Source: Pseudonocardia halophobica (GTDB lineage: Bacteria; Actinomycetota; Actinomycetes; Mycobacteriales; Pseudonocardiaceae). From it: DNA of 64,000 nucleotides. The notes beneath the pieces were generated by a model. The model ran no database searches. It saw only the letters and a list, made by a program, of their open reading frames with translations, and was not told where the DNA came from. Position numbers and translations under genes: made by a program. Shown here one piece after another: positions 24,990-34,587 of the stretch (the first letter of the stretch is position 1; every line of letters starts with the position of its first letter). Location: the NCBI RefSeq assembly GCF_027922425.1, contig NZ_BSFQ01000007.1, positions 169,751-233,750 of the forward strand. Direction: 5' to 3'.

Positions 24990-25116
24990 CGCGAGTCGGG
25001 AGTTCCGGTCCCGCGAGTCGGGGGTTCCTGACCCGCGAGTCGGGAGATCCGCACGCGCGAGTCGGGAGATCCGGACCCGCGAGTCGGGAGATCGCACGCG
25101 CGAGTCGGGAGATCAG
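24990..25116. repeat. Six tandem copies of a 22-base unit with core CGCGAGTCGGGAG
   Basis: The core CGCGAGTCGGG starts at 24990, 25012, 25034, 25056, 25078 and 25099, a period of 22, 22, 22, 22 and 21 bases. Most copies continue with AGATC. The array fills the gap between two convergent genes (stops at 24979 and 25113) and its last copy runs into the stop codon of the minus-strand gene. The units are not palindromic. It may be a slippage-prone minisatellite or a phased binding array, since 21-22 bases is two DNA turns. Confidence 0.9.
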
Positions 25117-25925
25117 GCGCGCCGGTACATCTCGGCCGCGGCGCGGGAGAAGCCGTCGGGCACCCCGGCCGCGGCCAGGGCGTCGGCCGCCTCCTCCATC
25201 TCCGCGACCCACCGCCAGCCCTTCTCCTTCGCCCGCGCCGCCACCGCGCCCAGCTCGGCCGGGTAGTCCACGCCGGTCCGGGCGAGTTCCTCGCGCAGCG
25301 GGCCGTCGACGCCGAGAATGCGGGCGGCCTCGTCGAGGGCCAGCCAGATCGCCGGCAGCGCCTTGCTCTGCAGCGCGAAGCAGGCCTTGAGCGCGCTCGC
25401 GGTGCCCGGCTCGGGGCCGAGGGTGCGGGCCGTGAAGGGGGTCCCGGCGAACAGGGCCTCGACGGTCGCGGCGTGCCGCCCCGCGAGCCACAGGACCGTG
25501 GTGCCCGCCTCCCACGCCGGCGGGCCGATCACCGCCCCGTCGACCACGGCGTCGTCCGGGAAGAGCGCGCCGATGGCCGCGACCGTGGCGGGCGAGACGG
25601 CGTTCGCGTCGACGTAGAGCGGGATGCGGTCCTGCCCCGCGACGGCCTCGGCGACCTGTCCGGCGACGTCGAGGGCGGCCCCGGGCGGGCAGATCGAGAT
25701 CACGACGTGGGCGCGCCGGGCCAGCTCCCCGACGTCCGGCACGGCGACCAGGTCGGCCAGCTCGGCCCGCTTGGAGGTGGCCTGGGACCGCCCCGCGTCG
25801 GCCCAGATCACGGCCCCGGCCCGCGCCTTCAGGGCCGAGCCGAGGGCGGCGCCCATGGCGCCGGGGTGCAGGATCCCGATCACGGGCCGGCCGGGCAGGC
25901 TCCAGTCGCTCACGTCGACCATCAT
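25113..25925 (-). CDS. NAD(P)-binding dehydrogenase of the 6-phosphogluconate/hydroxyisobutyrate group, DUF1932 C-terminus
   Basis: A 270-residue protein. The Rossmann start is IGILHPGAMGAALGSAL (residues about 16-32), followed by VVISICPPGAALDVA and DANAVSPATV, as in beta-hydroxyacid dehydrogenases. The C-terminal ALKACFALQSKALPAIWLALDEAA and the final MEEAADAL region resemble DUF1932. The usual catalytic Lys sits in the SALKACFA helix. The substrate is not known. The first of two tandem ATG codons gives an ATGA overlap with the upstream membrane hydrolase gene, so the two are probably one operon, though no functional link is evident. Confidence 0.8.
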   Translation of the reverse strand: MMVDVSDWSLPGRPVIGILHPGAMGAALGSALKARAGAVIWADAGRSQATSKRAELADLVAVPDVGELARRAHVVISICPPGAALDVAGQVAEAVAGQDRIPLYVDANAVSPATVAAIGALFPDDAVVDGAVIGPPAWEAGTTVLWLAGRHAATVEALFAGTPFTARTLGPEPGTASALKACFALQSKALPAIWLALDEAARILGVDGPLREELARTGVDYPAELGAVAARAKEKGWRWVAEMEEAADALAAAGVPDGFSRAAAEMYRRA

Positions 25926-26716
25926 CCGCCCGCGACCAGCCGGGCGCGCAGGTCCAGCAGGACGTCGAGCGCCCCGGGCACCACGTAGACCGCCAGCGCG
26001 AGGGTGCCGAGGGTGAGCAGGGGCGCCACCAGCAGCGACTCCACGCGACCGCCGGCGCGGAACCGCAGCGGCCGCGGGCTGCCGATCGGGTACCAGTGCC
26101 GGCCGCGGATCGGGAACGGCCACAGCAGCGGGGCCCCGGACTCGGTCACGGCGTCGCCCAGGGAGTGCACGAGCATCCCGAGCCCGACGGCGAGGCCGAG
26201 CCAACCGGCCGTCCCCGCGGTGCCGCCGGGGAGGTACTCCTCGGCCACCCAGGTCAGCCCGGCGGCGATCACCAGCGACGGCGGGCCGGGGACCAGGCCG
26301 TCGAGCCCCTTGATCGCCAGCGCCAGGCAGACGAACAGCACCCCGGCGGTGACCGGCGTGCCCCAGCGCGCGCTCGCGACGCCCACGCCGGCGGCGAGCA
26401 GCAGCGCACCGGCCAGCGTGTGGGTCAGGCCGCGGTGCGTGCCGCGCCCGGAGTCGCGGGGGCCGCGGGTCAGACGGAAGACCAACGCCGACAGCGGCCG
26501 GACGGCGTGCGCGGCGAGCCAGGAGGCCCAGGAGAACCGGCGGCTCGCCGTCGACGACGGGTGGTCGAGGTCGGGCAGCAGCGCCGCCCCGGCCGTCACA
26601 CCCGCGAAGGTCAGGATCGTCCCCGCCGTCGGTGCCGTGCCCACCGCCTGCGGGGCGAGCCCCGCGACCGCGAGCCCGAGGGCCGCTCCGGACGTGGCGT
26701 GACTGACCCCGAGCAC
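25922..26716 (-). CDS. YdjM/DUF457-family membrane-bound metal-dependent hydrolase
   Basis: A 264-residue protein with several membrane helices. The family metal motifs are visible: ALLPDLDHPSS (about residue 50), HRGLTHTLAGA (about residue 94) and HSLGDAVTESGAPLLWPF (about residue 185). Members are annotated as metal-dependent hydrolases, and E. coli YdjM is LexA-controlled; the substrate is unknown. GTG start; TAGGGT six bases upstream on the minus strand implies a leaderless message. Confidence 0.82.
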   Translation of the reverse strand: MLGVSHATSGAALGLAVAGLAPQAVGTAPTAGTILTFAGVTAGAALLPDLDHPSSTASRRFSWASWLAAHAVRPLSALVFRLTRGPRDSGRGTHRGLTHTLAGALLLAAGVGVASARWGTPVTAGVLFVCLALAIKGLDGLVPGPPSLVIAAGLTWVAEEYLPGGTAGTAGWLGLAVGLGMLVHSLGDAVTESGAPLLWPFPIRGRHWYPIGSPRPLRFRAGGRVESLLVAPLLTLGTLALAVYVVPGALDVLLDLRARLVAGG

Positions 26717-26722
26717 CGCGTG

Positions 26723-26728
26723 ACCCTA
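26723..26728 (-). promoter_or_regulatory. -10 element of a leaderless transcript (YdjM-like gene)
   Basis: TAGGGT on the minus strand is six bases from the GTG at 26716, the leaderless arrangement also seen at 13599, 21321 and 55916. Confidence 0.5.
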
Positions 26729-26783
26729 CGGTGGCCGTGCCCCGGTTCCCGCGAGGCGCGCCGAGGGGGCAGGGTCTTCGGTC

Positions 26784-27497
26784 ATGACCCTCTCCTTCGA
26801 CGGCGCCGTCGCCGGCTGGTGTCAGCTGCCCTCCCCCGCCGCGGCCGAGATCGTCGGCTCCTCCGGCGTCGACGTCGTCTGCCTCGACGCCCAGCACGGC
26901 CTCCTCGGCGACGACTCGCTGCTCGCCATGCTCCAGGCGCTGCGCGGCGTCCCCACCCTGGTCCGCGTGCCGCACAACGCTCCGGACCCGATCGCCCGGG
27001 CCCTCGACCGCGGGGCGGACGGCGTGATCGTCCCGCTCGTCGACTCCGCCGCCGAGGCCGCGGCGGCCGCCGCCGCGTGCGCCTACCCGCCGGCCGGGGT
27101 GCGCAGTTTCGGGCCGACGCGGGTGGGCTGGACCGGCGCGGACGTCCTCGCCCGGGGCCGCTGCGTGATCATGGTCGAGACCATGGCAGCGGTCGCGGAC
27201 CTCCCGGCGATCCTGCAGGTCGAGGGCGTCGACGCGATCTTCGTCGGCCCGTCGGACCTCTCGCTGAGCTCGGGCCGGGCCGCGATCCCGCCGCTCGACG
27301 ACGACGGGTACCGCGACCTCCTCCGGTCCGTCACCGGGCAGTGCCGGGAGGCGGGAATGCCGGTCGGGGTCTACTGCGGCACCCCGGACTGGGCCCCGAC
27401 CTACCGCGAGCTGGGCTTCACCTGGCTCACCCTGCCCTCGGAGGCCGGCCTGCTGCAGAACGCCGTCGGGTCGGCCCTCGCCGCGCTCCGGCGCTGA
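26784..27497 (+). CDS. HpcH/HpaI-family class II aldolase or citrate lyase-like protein
   Basis: A 237-residue TIM-barrel lyase. It has VDVVCLDAQHG, VRVPHNAPDPIARALDRGADGVIVPLVDS and the metal ligands Glu in IMVETMAAVADL and Asp in FVGPSDLSLSSG. HpaI-type enzymes cleave 4-hydroxy-2-oxoacids with a divalent metal. Catabolic partner genes (hydratase, hydroxylase) are absent, so the physiological substrate is open. It is divergent from the YdjM-like gene; the 67-base spacer carries both promoters. Confidence 0.85.
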   Translation: MTLSFDGAVAGWCQLPSPAAAEIVGSSGVDVVCLDAQHGLLGDDSLLAMLQALRGVPTLVRVPHNAPDPIARALDRGADGVIVPLVDSAAEAAAAAAACAYPPAGVRSFGPTRVGWTGADVLARGRCVIMVETMAAVADLPAILQVEGVDAIFVGPSDLSLSSGRAAIPPLDDDGYRDLLRSVTGQCREAGMPVGVYCGTPDWAPTYRELGFTWLTLPSEAGLLQNAVGSALAALRR

Positions 27498-27533
27498 GGA
27501 CACGACGCACCCGAGCTCGGGCAGCGTGATCCC

Positions 27534-29717
27534 TCACCCCGGCGCCCCGTCCGCGATCCCGGCCAGCCTGACGCGGACGTCGACCGCCGGCTCGGGCGCA
27601 CCGGACCGGGCGGCGAGGACCCGGGAGAGGTCGTCCCGCAGCCCGTCGAGCCAGACCCGCAGGTCGGCGAGGTGGTAGAGGTCGACGCCGAGGTCCGTGG
27701 GCCAGTCGAGGTCCGGCGGCGGGAGGGTCGGCGCGGTGAGGGCCGTACGGTCGCGGCGGGCGAGCCCGAGGGCGACGTGCTCGAAGCGGGCGGCGACGTC
27801 GGCGGCGGCCAGGTCGAGCGGGCCGACGCAGGTGAGGAGTCGGCCGGTCGGGCACTCGCGGACCAGCGCCTCGGCGCCGCGGACGGCGTGGTGCCCGGCC
27901 ACGAGGGTCGCCTGCCAGTCGACGACGCCCGGCCGCGGGTGCCGTTCGCTCTGGTACAGCGCGAAGGAGGCCTCGGCGAGGCGGCCGGTGCGGCGGGCGC
28001 GGGGCAGGGCGTCGGCGGGACGGGCGCCCTCGGCGACCACCCGGACCGTCTCGCGGACCACGCCGGCGGCGTCGGCGAGGAACTCCGCGGCGGCGCGGTG
28101 CAGCTCCCCGCTCCCGCCGCGGGGCCAGGCGATCAGGCCGATCACCACGCCGATCGCGGCGCCGACGGCGACGTCGAGCAACCGGGCCTCGGCGAGGTGC
28201 CAGTCCGCGGGGCTGACCTGGGCGAACACGAGCGAGATGACCAGCGTGAACAGCGCCTGCGCCCAGCCGGGCCCGAGCAGCGGCCCGGCCGCGAAGCCGA
28301 CGAGCATCACGAAGGGCAGCAGGATCGCGTAGGTCGTCGGCGGCACGCCCAGCACGAGCAGCCCGGCGGCGATGAGCGCGCCGATCGTGGTGCCGATCAG
28401 GGCGGGCCGCAGCAGCGCGCGGGTCTCGGCCGCCGTCGTGCGCAGCACGGTGAGGATCGTGAGCAGCACCCAGAACCCGTGGGACAGGTCGAACAGCCCG
28501 GCCAGCAGCCGGGCGACGGCGAGGGCCACGGCGAGCCGGAGGGCACCCTGGAAGTAGACCGAGCGTGGCGTGAGGTGCTCGCGCAGCCGGTGCCAGAGCA
28601 GCGCCCACTCCGGCTCGCGGGCGAACCAGAAGACCCCGGGCCGGGCCGAGGGCGGTGTCCTGTCGGGCGGGATCGGTGCGCCCCCGGCCACCCGCAGTGC
28701 CGTGACCAGGGTCTTCGTCCACTCCCCCAGCTGCAGGGCCATCGAGCCGAGCCGCAGGCGTTTCGGCGGGATGCCGTCCGGTGGGACGGCCGCGCGGGCC
28801 GCCCGGAACTCCCGCAGCGCCGCGGCGATGCGGTCGGTGTCCGGGAGCTCGCCCTCGCCGCGCAGCCACGCGGCCGCGGCCGCGGCACAGCCGGACACCA
28901 CGCGGAGCAGGGCCGCGGCGGCGGGCAGGTCCGGGGCGTCCCGGTCGTCGGCCAGGGCGAGGTCGGCGGTCCGCCCGAGCAGCAGGCGCGCCGTCCCGGC
29001 CGCCGTGGCCAGGGCGTGGTCCCGACGGCTGGCCGATGCCGGGGCCTGGCCGGGCGGCAGCTGCGAGGGCCGGAGGGCCTCGGCGGCGTCGACCACCTCG
29101 GGCAGGAGGGCCTCGAGCCGGGCCCGGCCGCGGCCGGCCCAGGCGTCGGCCACCGCGTCGAGACACCCGGCGAGCCCGCCGACGGCCGCGGCCAGCCGGT
29201 CGGTGTACGGCGGCGGGCTGCGGTCGGGCCAGAGCACCAGCTCGGCGGCCGTCAGCAGCACCACCGCGAGCGCGAACCCCGCGATGCGCCAGCCCAGCGA
29301 GCCGGGGTCGAACGGCGGGAAGCACGGGAGGATGTAGAGCAGCTGCGTCCCGGCGGCGAGCCCCACCAGCCGTGGGCCGCCCACTCCCACATAGCTCACC
29401 GCGAAGCCGAGGACGAACATCCCGGCCGTCGCGGCGACGAGGTCGAAGGACAGCAGCGTGCCGAGGGTGATCAGCACGGCCCCGACGGGCAGCATCGCGA
29501 GGAGCGTCCGCGCGCGGCGGGGCGGCGGGCCGGGGATCTGCGAGAGCGCCCCGAGCGCGACCGCCCCGAACAGCGCGTAGGCGGCCATGTCCGGCTCGCC
29601 GAGGACGTACCGGCAGACGGAGAACCCCAGGCACGCGACGACCGTGACGCGCGCGGCCCGCCGGACGGCGACCAGACCGGGGTCGTGACGGCGCAGCCAC
29701 GCCCCCGGTGAGGTCAT
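27534..29717 (-). CDS. FUSC-family (fusaric acid resistance-like) membrane protein
   Basis: A 727-residue protein with two blocks of about six membrane helices (residues 20-165 and 405-550) separated and followed by soluble regions, as in FUSC/YccS proteins. The second block has SVYFQGALRLAVALAVARLLAGLFDLSHGFWVLLTILTVL, the family signature. Family members are linked to efflux of aromatic acids or envelope maintenance. No membrane-fusion partner is nearby. ATG 29717 with GGCAGG nine bases upstream; ATG 29726 is a possible alternative. Confidence 0.85.
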   Translation of the reverse strand: MTSPGAWLRRHDPGLVAVRRAARVTVVACLGFSVCRYVLGEPDMAAYALFGAVALGALSQIPGPPPRRARTLLAMLPVGAVLITLGTLLSFDLVAATAGMFVLGFAVSYVGVGGPRLVGLAAGTQLLYILPCFPPFDPGSLGWRIAGFALAVVLLTAAELVLWPDRSPPPYTDRLAAAVGGLAGCLDAVADAWAGRGRARLEALLPEVVDAAEALRPSQLPPGQAPASASRRDHALATAAGTARLLLGRTADLALADDRDAPDLPAAAALLRVVSGCAAAAAAWLRGEGELPDTDRIAAALREFRAARAAVPPDGIPPKRLRLGSMALQLGEWTKTLVTALRVAGGAPIPPDRTPPSARPGVFWFAREPEWALLWHRLREHLTPRSVYFQGALRLAVALAVARLLAGLFDLSHGFWVLLTILTVLRTTAAETRALLRPALIGTTIGALIAAGLLVLGVPPTTYAILLPFVMLVGFAAGPLLGPGWAQALFTLVISLVFAQVSPADWHLAEARLLDVAVGAAIGVVIGLIAWPRGGSGELHRAAAEFLADAAGVVRETVRVVAEGARPADALPRARRTGRLAEASFALYQSERHPRPGVVDWQATLVAGHHAVRGAEALVRECPTGRLLTCVGPLDLAAADVAARFEHVALGLARRDRTALTAPTLPPPDLDWPTDLGVDLYHLADLRVWLDGLRDDLSRVLAARSGAPEPAVDVRVRLAGIADGAPG

Positions 29718-29749
29718 GTGCGGCATCCTGCCCCGCACACCCGCGGGTG

Positions 29750-30172
29750 TCAGCCCTGCAGGTGCCCGAGCTGGCGGAGGATCGCCATGTTGTCCCAGGT
29801 GACCCACCACTCGGCGATCTTGCCCTCGGCCATCCGGAACACGGCCCCGAAGCTGACCTTGGCGTACTTCCCGGTGGCCGGGAAGGGGCCGAAGTCGCCG
29901 TCCTGGGTGCCCTCGTAGGTCGCCCAGAGCCCGACCATGTCCCCGTCGACGACGATGTGCTCGAAGGTCTGCTTGTTGTCCGGGAAGACCGCGGCGTCGA
30001 ACCGCAGGAAGTCCTTGAGCTGGTCCAGGTTCGTGACGACGACGGCGGGCGTCGCCTCGCAGTGCCGCACGACGTCGGGCGCGATGAACGCGTCCAGGTC
30101 GTCGAGCTTTCGCTCGTTCATGGCGCTCTCGAAGCGCCGCATCAGGTCCTTGGTCTCGCCCGGGGTCAGCAC
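29750..30172 (-). CDS. SnoaL-like ester cyclase/NTF2-fold protein
   Basis: A 140-residue alpha+beta-barrel protein. It has RRFESAMNERKLDDLDAFIAPDVVRH at the start, then DFGPFPATGKYAKVSFGAVFRMAEGKIAEWWVTWDNMAILRQLG, the characteristic ending of the SnoaL polyketide cyclase/ester cyclase group. Most such stand-alone proteins have unknown substrates. GTG start at 30172 with GGAGGT eight bases upstream. Monocistronic. Confidence 0.82.
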   Translation of the reverse strand: MLTPGETKDLMRRFESAMNERKLDDLDAFIAPDVVRHCEATPAVVVTNLDQLKDFLRFDAAVFPDNKQTFEHIVVDGDMVGLWATYEGTQDGDFGPFPATGKYAKVSFGAVFRMAEGKIAEWWVTWDNMAILRQLGHLQG

Positions 30173-30231
30173 TCGCGGACACCTCCGTGGTCGTCGTCGA
30201 CCGCGGGCGTTCGGAGCGGATCTCGCAATCG

Positions 30232-31341
30232 TTACGGATGGGGCGGCTGTGGCACGACGTTCCGCCGGTCCTTGAGCCGCTTGGGCCAGTAGTGCTGGAC
30301 GGCGGCGTTGAAGTGCGCGCCCAGCACGATCGCGAGCCCGATGAAGAACGCGGCGAGCAGGAACGCGATCGGGGCGGCGAGGGCGCCGTAGGTGTAGCCG
30401 GTGGTGGTGAGCCAGCTGATGTAGACCCGCAGCCCGGTGACCCCGGCCAGGAACACCACGGCGGCGAGCAGCGCGCCCGGCAGCCCGCGGTGCCAGGGCG
30501 GTTTCGCCGGCAGCGCGAGCTTGTAGAGCGTGGTCAGCGCCAGGACCAGCCCGAACGCGAGCACCGGGTAGTACAGCCAGCCGATCAGCGTGACGGCCGG
30601 GTCCTGCCAGGAGGCGGGCAGCAGCTTCGGCAGCCGGTCGGGTCCGAGGGCCAGCAGCGGCAGGGAGATGATCCCGCCGACCAGCGCCACGAGGTACATG
30701 AGCAGCGCCAGCATCCGCTGCCACACGGGATTGCGGACGCCGTACTGGTCGTGCGCCCGCGTGATCGCGTCGACGAACGACGACATGGCCGACGACCCGG
30801 ACCACAGCGAGATCACGAAGCCCAGCGACACCAGCTCGCTGCGGCCGGTGGTGAGCAGCGTCGAGACGGTCGGGGCGATGATCTCGTCGACGACGTTGCG
30901 GCTGAACACCGTGGACACGCCGCGGATGATCTGCTGCTCGGCGAGGTCGATGGTGTCGGGGCCGAACCAGCCGCCGATGTAGCCGAGGCTGCCCAGCAGG
31001 CCCAGGAGCAGCGGCGGCAGGGACAGCGTCTGCCAGAACGCGGCGGCCGCCGACTCGCTGAAGATGTTGTCGTCCCACGCCCGGACGAGTGTGCGCTTCA
31101 TCAGGACCCAGGCACCGTGGCGGCCGTACGGCCGGGGGTCGCCGCCGGCCGTGAGCCGGACGGTCGGGGCGTCGGGCGGGGCGGGCAGCGAGCCGGGCGG
31201 GGTGGGCGCCGAGTCGGGCACGGTGTCGGCCGGTCCGGACGCTCCCGGGGACGGGCCTGGCCCCCGGGTCCCGTCCGGGCGCGGGGGCTCGCCGGGGTGC
31301 GCCTGCGCGCACTCCCGGGACCGGCCCGCCACGTCCGTCAC
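30232..31341 (-). CDS. YihY/BrkB-family inner membrane protein
   Basis: A 369-residue protein. Residues 1-78 are a Pro/Gly/Ala-rich cytoplasmic tail. From ~80 the YihY core begins: LVRAWDDNIFSESAAAAFWQTLSLPPLLLGLLGSLGYIG, FVISLWSGSSAMSSFVDAITRAHD, then GALLAAVVFLAGVTGLRVYISW and the last helix before LGAHFNAAVQHYWPKR. Six helices are predicted. The old annotation as RNase BN is wrong for this family; it may be an envelope transporter or scaffold. GTG start. Confidence 0.85.
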   Translation of the reverse strand: MTDVAGRSRECAQAHPGEPPRPDGTRGPGPSPGASGPADTVPDSAPTPPGSLPAPPDAPTVRLTAGGDPRPYGRHGAWVLMKRTLVRAWDDNIFSESAAAAFWQTLSLPPLLLGLLGSLGYIGGWFGPDTIDLAEQQIIRGVSTVFSRNVVDEIIAPTVSTLLTTGRSELVSLGFVISLWSGSSAMSSFVDAITRAHDQYGVRNPVWQRMLALLMYLVALVGGIISLPLLALGPDRLPKLLPASWQDPAVTLIGWLYYPVLAFGLVLALTTLYKLALPAKPPWHRGLPGALLAAVVFLAGVTGLRVYISWLTTTGYTYGALAAPIAFLLAAFFIGLAIVLGAHFNAAVQHYWPKRLKDRRNVVPQPPHP

Positions 31342-31414
31342 GCCCCCAGCATGCGCCGACCTGCGCCGTCTGTCTCGTCCGGATCCCGGCGCGTCCGCGG
31401 CGACTCCGGTCGGG

Positions 31415-32398
31415 TCAGCCGAGGAGGTCGAGGATCTCCTGGGCGGCCAGCGTGGGGGTCAGCTCCCCGGTGCGGACCTCGTCGGTGAGCGCGGGCAGCC
31501 GCTTCTTCACCCCCGGGTCGCTGGTGAGCCGGTCCATGAGCTGGTCGCGGACCATCGCCCACATCCAGTCGACCTGCTGGTCGGCCCGGCGCCGCGCGAG
31601 CTCGCCGGCCTTCTCCAGGGCCGCGCGGTGCTCGAGGACCGTGCCCCAGACCTTGTCGAGGCCCTTCCCGGTCTGCGCGCTGCAGGAGAGCACCTTCGGC
31701 CGCCAGTGCTCGCTCGCCGGCGCCATCATGTGCAGCGCACCGGCGAGGTCCCGGGCCGCGGCCTTCGCCTCCCGCTCGTGCGGGCCGTCGGCCTTGTTCA
31801 CGGCGACGACGTCGGCCAGCTCCAGGATCCCCTTCTTGATCCCCTGCAGCTGGTCGCCGGTGCGGGCGATGGTGAGGAACAGGAAGGTGTCGACCATCCC
31901 CGCCACGGTGACCTCGGACTGGCCGACGCCGACCGTCTCGACCAGCACGACGTCGTAGCCCGCGGCCTCCATCAGCACCATCGTCTCGCGGGTGCGCCGG
32001 GCGACCCCGCCGAGCGTGCCGGCGCTCGGCGAGGGCCGGATGAAGGCGTTGTCGTCGACGGCGAGAGCGGCCATCCGGGTCTTGTCGCCCAGGATCGACC
32101 CCTTCGTCCGGGTGGACGACGGGTCGACGGCCAGGACCGCGACCTTGTGCCCGTCCCCCGTCAGCCGGGTGCCGAGCGCCTCGATGAAGGTCGACTTGCC
32201 GACCCCCGGCACGCCGGAGATCCCGACCCGCGTCGCGCCGCCGGCGTGCGGCTGCAGCTCCAGGAGCAGCTGCTGGGCCGCCTGCAGGTGATCGGCGCGC
32301 TTCGACTCCACGAGGGTGATCGCGCGGGCCAGGATCGTGCGGTTGCCGTCGAGCACGCCCTTGGCCAGCGCCGGGACGTCCGGCGGCTTCGGGGGCAT
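31415..32398 (-). CDS. meaB: MeaB, GTPase chaperone of methylmalonyl-CoA mutase
   Basis: A 327-residue G3E GTPase. The P-loop is GVPGVGKST (residues 62-70), followed by LAVDPSSTRTKGSILGDKTRM (switch and Mg binding), ETVGVGQSE and NKADGPHERE (base-specific NKxD). MeaB gates cobalamin delivery to and protects methylmalonyl-CoA mutase. It is coupled to mutB by a one-base overlap, so it is the third gene of the mutA-mutB-meaB operon. Confidence 0.95.
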   Translation of the reverse strand: MPPKPPDVPALAKGVLDGNRTILARAITLVESKRADHLQAAQQLLLELQPHAGGATRVGISGVPGVGKSTFIEALGTRLTGDGHKVAVLAVDPSSTRTKGSILGDKTRMAALAVDDNAFIRPSPSAGTLGGVARRTRETMVLMEAAGYDVVLVETVGVGQSEVTVAGMVDTFLFLTIARTGDQLQGIKKGILELADVVAVNKADGPHEREAKAAARDLAGALHMMAPASEHWRPKVLSCSAQTGKGLDKVWGTVLEHRAALEKAGELARRRADQQVDWMWAMVRDQLMDRLTSDPGVKKRLPALTDEVRTGELTPTLAAQEILDLLG

Positions 32399-34587
32399 CA
32401 GTCCGTCGACTCCGCGTGGTCCCCGTGACCCAGCGCGGCCGACAGCTTGCCCAGCAGCTCGACGGCCGACTCCGCGATCACGGTGCCGGGCGGGAAGACC
32501 GCCGCGGCCCCCATGTCGATCAGCTGCGGCACGTCGGCCGGCGGGATCACGCCGCCCACGACGATCATGATGTCCTCGCGGCCCAGCTTGGCCAGCTCCT
32601 CCTTCAGCTCGGGCACCAGCGTGAGGTGCCCGGCCGCGAGCGAGCTCGCCCCGACGACGTGGACGTCGGCCTCGACGGCCTGCCGCGCCACCTCGGCCGG
32701 GGTCTGGAACAGCGGGCCCACGTCGACGTCGAAGCCCAGGTCGGCGAACGCCGTCGCGATCACCTTCTGGCCGCGGTCGTGCCCGTCCTGGCCCATCTTG
32801 GCGACGAGGATGCGGGGCTGGCGGCCCTCCTCCTCGGCGAACCCGCCGACGAGCTCGCGGGCACGGGTGATCGCCGGGCTGGCCCCGGCCTCCTCGGAGT
32901 ACACGCCGGAGATGATCCTGATCTGCCCGGAGTGCCGCCCGAACACCTTCTCCAGCGCGTCGGAGATCTCGCCGACCGTGGCCTTCGCGCGGGCGGCGTC
33001 GACGGCGAGGGCCAGCAGGTTCTGGTCGAAGCCGCGCTCCGAGCCGTCCGCGATCGCCGCGGCCGAGTCGGTCAGGGCCTTCAGCGCCCCGTCCACGGCA
33101 CGGGAGTCCCGCTCGGCGCGCAGCCGCTCGAGCTTCTCGATCTGCTCGCGGCGCACCTGCGCGTTGTCGACCTTGAGGACCTCGACGACCTCGTCGGAGT
33201 CGACCACGTACTTGTTCACGCCGATCACCGGCTGCCGGCCGGAGTCGATGCGGGCCTGGGTGCGGGCCGCGGCCTCCTCGACGCGCAGCTTCGGGATGCC
33301 GGCGTCGATCGCCCGGGCCATGCCGCCGGCCTTCTCGACCTCGGCGATGTGCCCCCACGCCCGGCGGGCCAGGTCGTAGGTGAGCTTCTCGACGTAGTAC
33401 GAGCCGCCCCACGGGTCGATGACCTTGGTGGTGCCCGACTCCTGCTGGAGCAGCAGCTGGGTGTTGCGGGCGATCCGCGCCGAGAAGTCGGTGGGCAGCG
33501 CGAGCGCCTCGTCGAGCGAGTTCGTGTGCAACGACTGGGTGTGGCCCTGCGTCGCCGCCATCGCCTCGATGCAGGTGCGGACCACGTTGTTGTAGACGTC
33601 CTGCGCCGCCAGCGACCAACCCGACGTCTGCGAGTGCGTGCGCAGCGACAGCGACTTCGGGTTCTTCGGCGAGAACTGGTTCACGAGCTTCGACCAGAGC
33701 AGGCGCGCGGCCCGCATCTTGGCGACCTCCATGAAGAAGTTCATCCCGATCGCCCAGAAGAAGCTCAGCCGCGGGGCGAACTTGTCCACGTCGAGGCCGG
33801 CGTCGATCCCGGCGCGCAGGTACTCCACGCCGTCGGCCAGGGTGTAGGCGAGCTCGAGGTCGTTCGTCGCCCCGGCCTCCTGGATGTGGTACCCGGAGAT
33901 CGAGATCGAGTTGAACTTCGGCATCTTCTGGCTGGTGTAGCTGAAGATGTCCGAGATGATCCGCATGCTCGGCTGCGGCGGGTAGATGTAGGTGTTGCGG
34001 ACCATGAACTCCTTGAGGATGTCGTTCTGGATGGTCCCCGCGAGCTGCTCCGGCTTCACCCCCTGCTCCTCCGCCGCGACGATGTAGAGGGCGAGCACCG
34101 GGAGCACTGCGCCGTTCATCGTCATGGACACGGACATCTTGTCCAGCGGGATCCCGTCGAACAGCTGCCGCATGTCGTAGATCGAGTCGATCGCCACGCC
34201 CGCCATGCCGACGTCGCCGCCGACGCGCGGGTGGTCGGAGTCGTAGCCGCGGTGCGTGGCCAGGTCGAACGCGATCGACAGGCCCTTCTGGCCGGCCGCG
34301 AGGTTGCGGCGGTAGAACGCGTTGGACTCGGTGGCCGTGGAGAAGCCCGCGTACTGGCGGATCGTCCAGGGCTGGCTCGCGTACATGGTCGGGTACGGCC
34401 CGCGCAGGTACGGCGTGATGCCCGGGTAGGTGCGCAGGAAGTCCAGGCCCTCGGTGTCGGCCGCGCCGTAGAACGGCTTGACCGAGATGCCCTCGGGGGC
34501 CTCCCAGGCCTCCGGGCCGCCGGCCCAGTCGGCCGTGGGCGCCGCACCGGACGCGAGGTCCACCTTCGTGAAGTCGGGGATAGTCAT
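32398..34587 (-). CDS. mutB: Methylmalonyl-CoA mutase, large (catalytic) subunit
   Basis: A 729-residue enzyme that interconverts (R)-methylmalonyl-CoA and succinyl-CoA. The N-terminal TIM barrel has [43 protein letters not shown] and the substrate-binding region [25 protein letters not shown]. The C-terminal B12 domain carries [13 protein letters not shown] (DxHxxG, His as lower Co ligand) and [12 protein letters not shown]. It overlaps mutA by ATGA and meaB by one base. This supports propionate, odd-chain fat or branched amino acid use and polyketide precursor supply. Confidence 0.96.
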   Translation of the reverse strand: MTIPDFTKVDLASGAAPTADWAGGPEAWEAPEGISVKPFYGAADTEGLDFLRTYPGITPYLRGPYPTMYASQPWTIRQYAGFSTATESNAFYRRNLAAGQKGLSIAFDLATHRGYDSDHPRVGGDVGMAGVAIDSIYDMRQLFDGIPLDKMSVSMTMNGAVLPVLALYIVAAEEQGVKPEQLAGTIQNDILKEFMVRNTYIYPPQPSMRIISDIFSYTSQKMPKFNSISISGYHIQEAGATNDLELAYTLADGVEYLRAGIDAGLDVDKFAPRLSFFWAIGMNFFMEVAKMRAARLLWSKLVNQFSPKNPKSLSLRTHSQTSGWSLAAQDVYNNVVRTCIEAMAATQGHTQSLHTNSLDEALALPTDFSARIARNTQLLLQQESGTTKVIDPWGGSYYVEKLTYDLARRAWGHIAEVEKAGGMARAIDAGIPKLRVEEAAARTQARIDSGRQPVIGVNKYVVDSDEVVEVLKVDNAQVRREQIEKLERLRAERDSRAVDGALKALTDSAAAIADGSERGFDQNLLALAVDAARAKATVGEISDALEKVFGRHSGQIRIISGVYSEEAGASPAITRARELVGGFAEEEGRQPRILVAKMGQDGHDRGQKVIATAFADLGFDVDVGPLFQTPAEVARQAVEADVHVVGASSLAAGHLTLVPELKEELAKLGREDIMIVVGGVIPPADVPQLIDMGAAAVFPPGTVIAESAVELLGKLSAALGHGDHAESTD

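Noticed and set aside
24990..25116. CRISPR array
   Set aside because: The units are contiguous at 22 bases with no unique spacers of 30 or more bases and no cas genes nearby.
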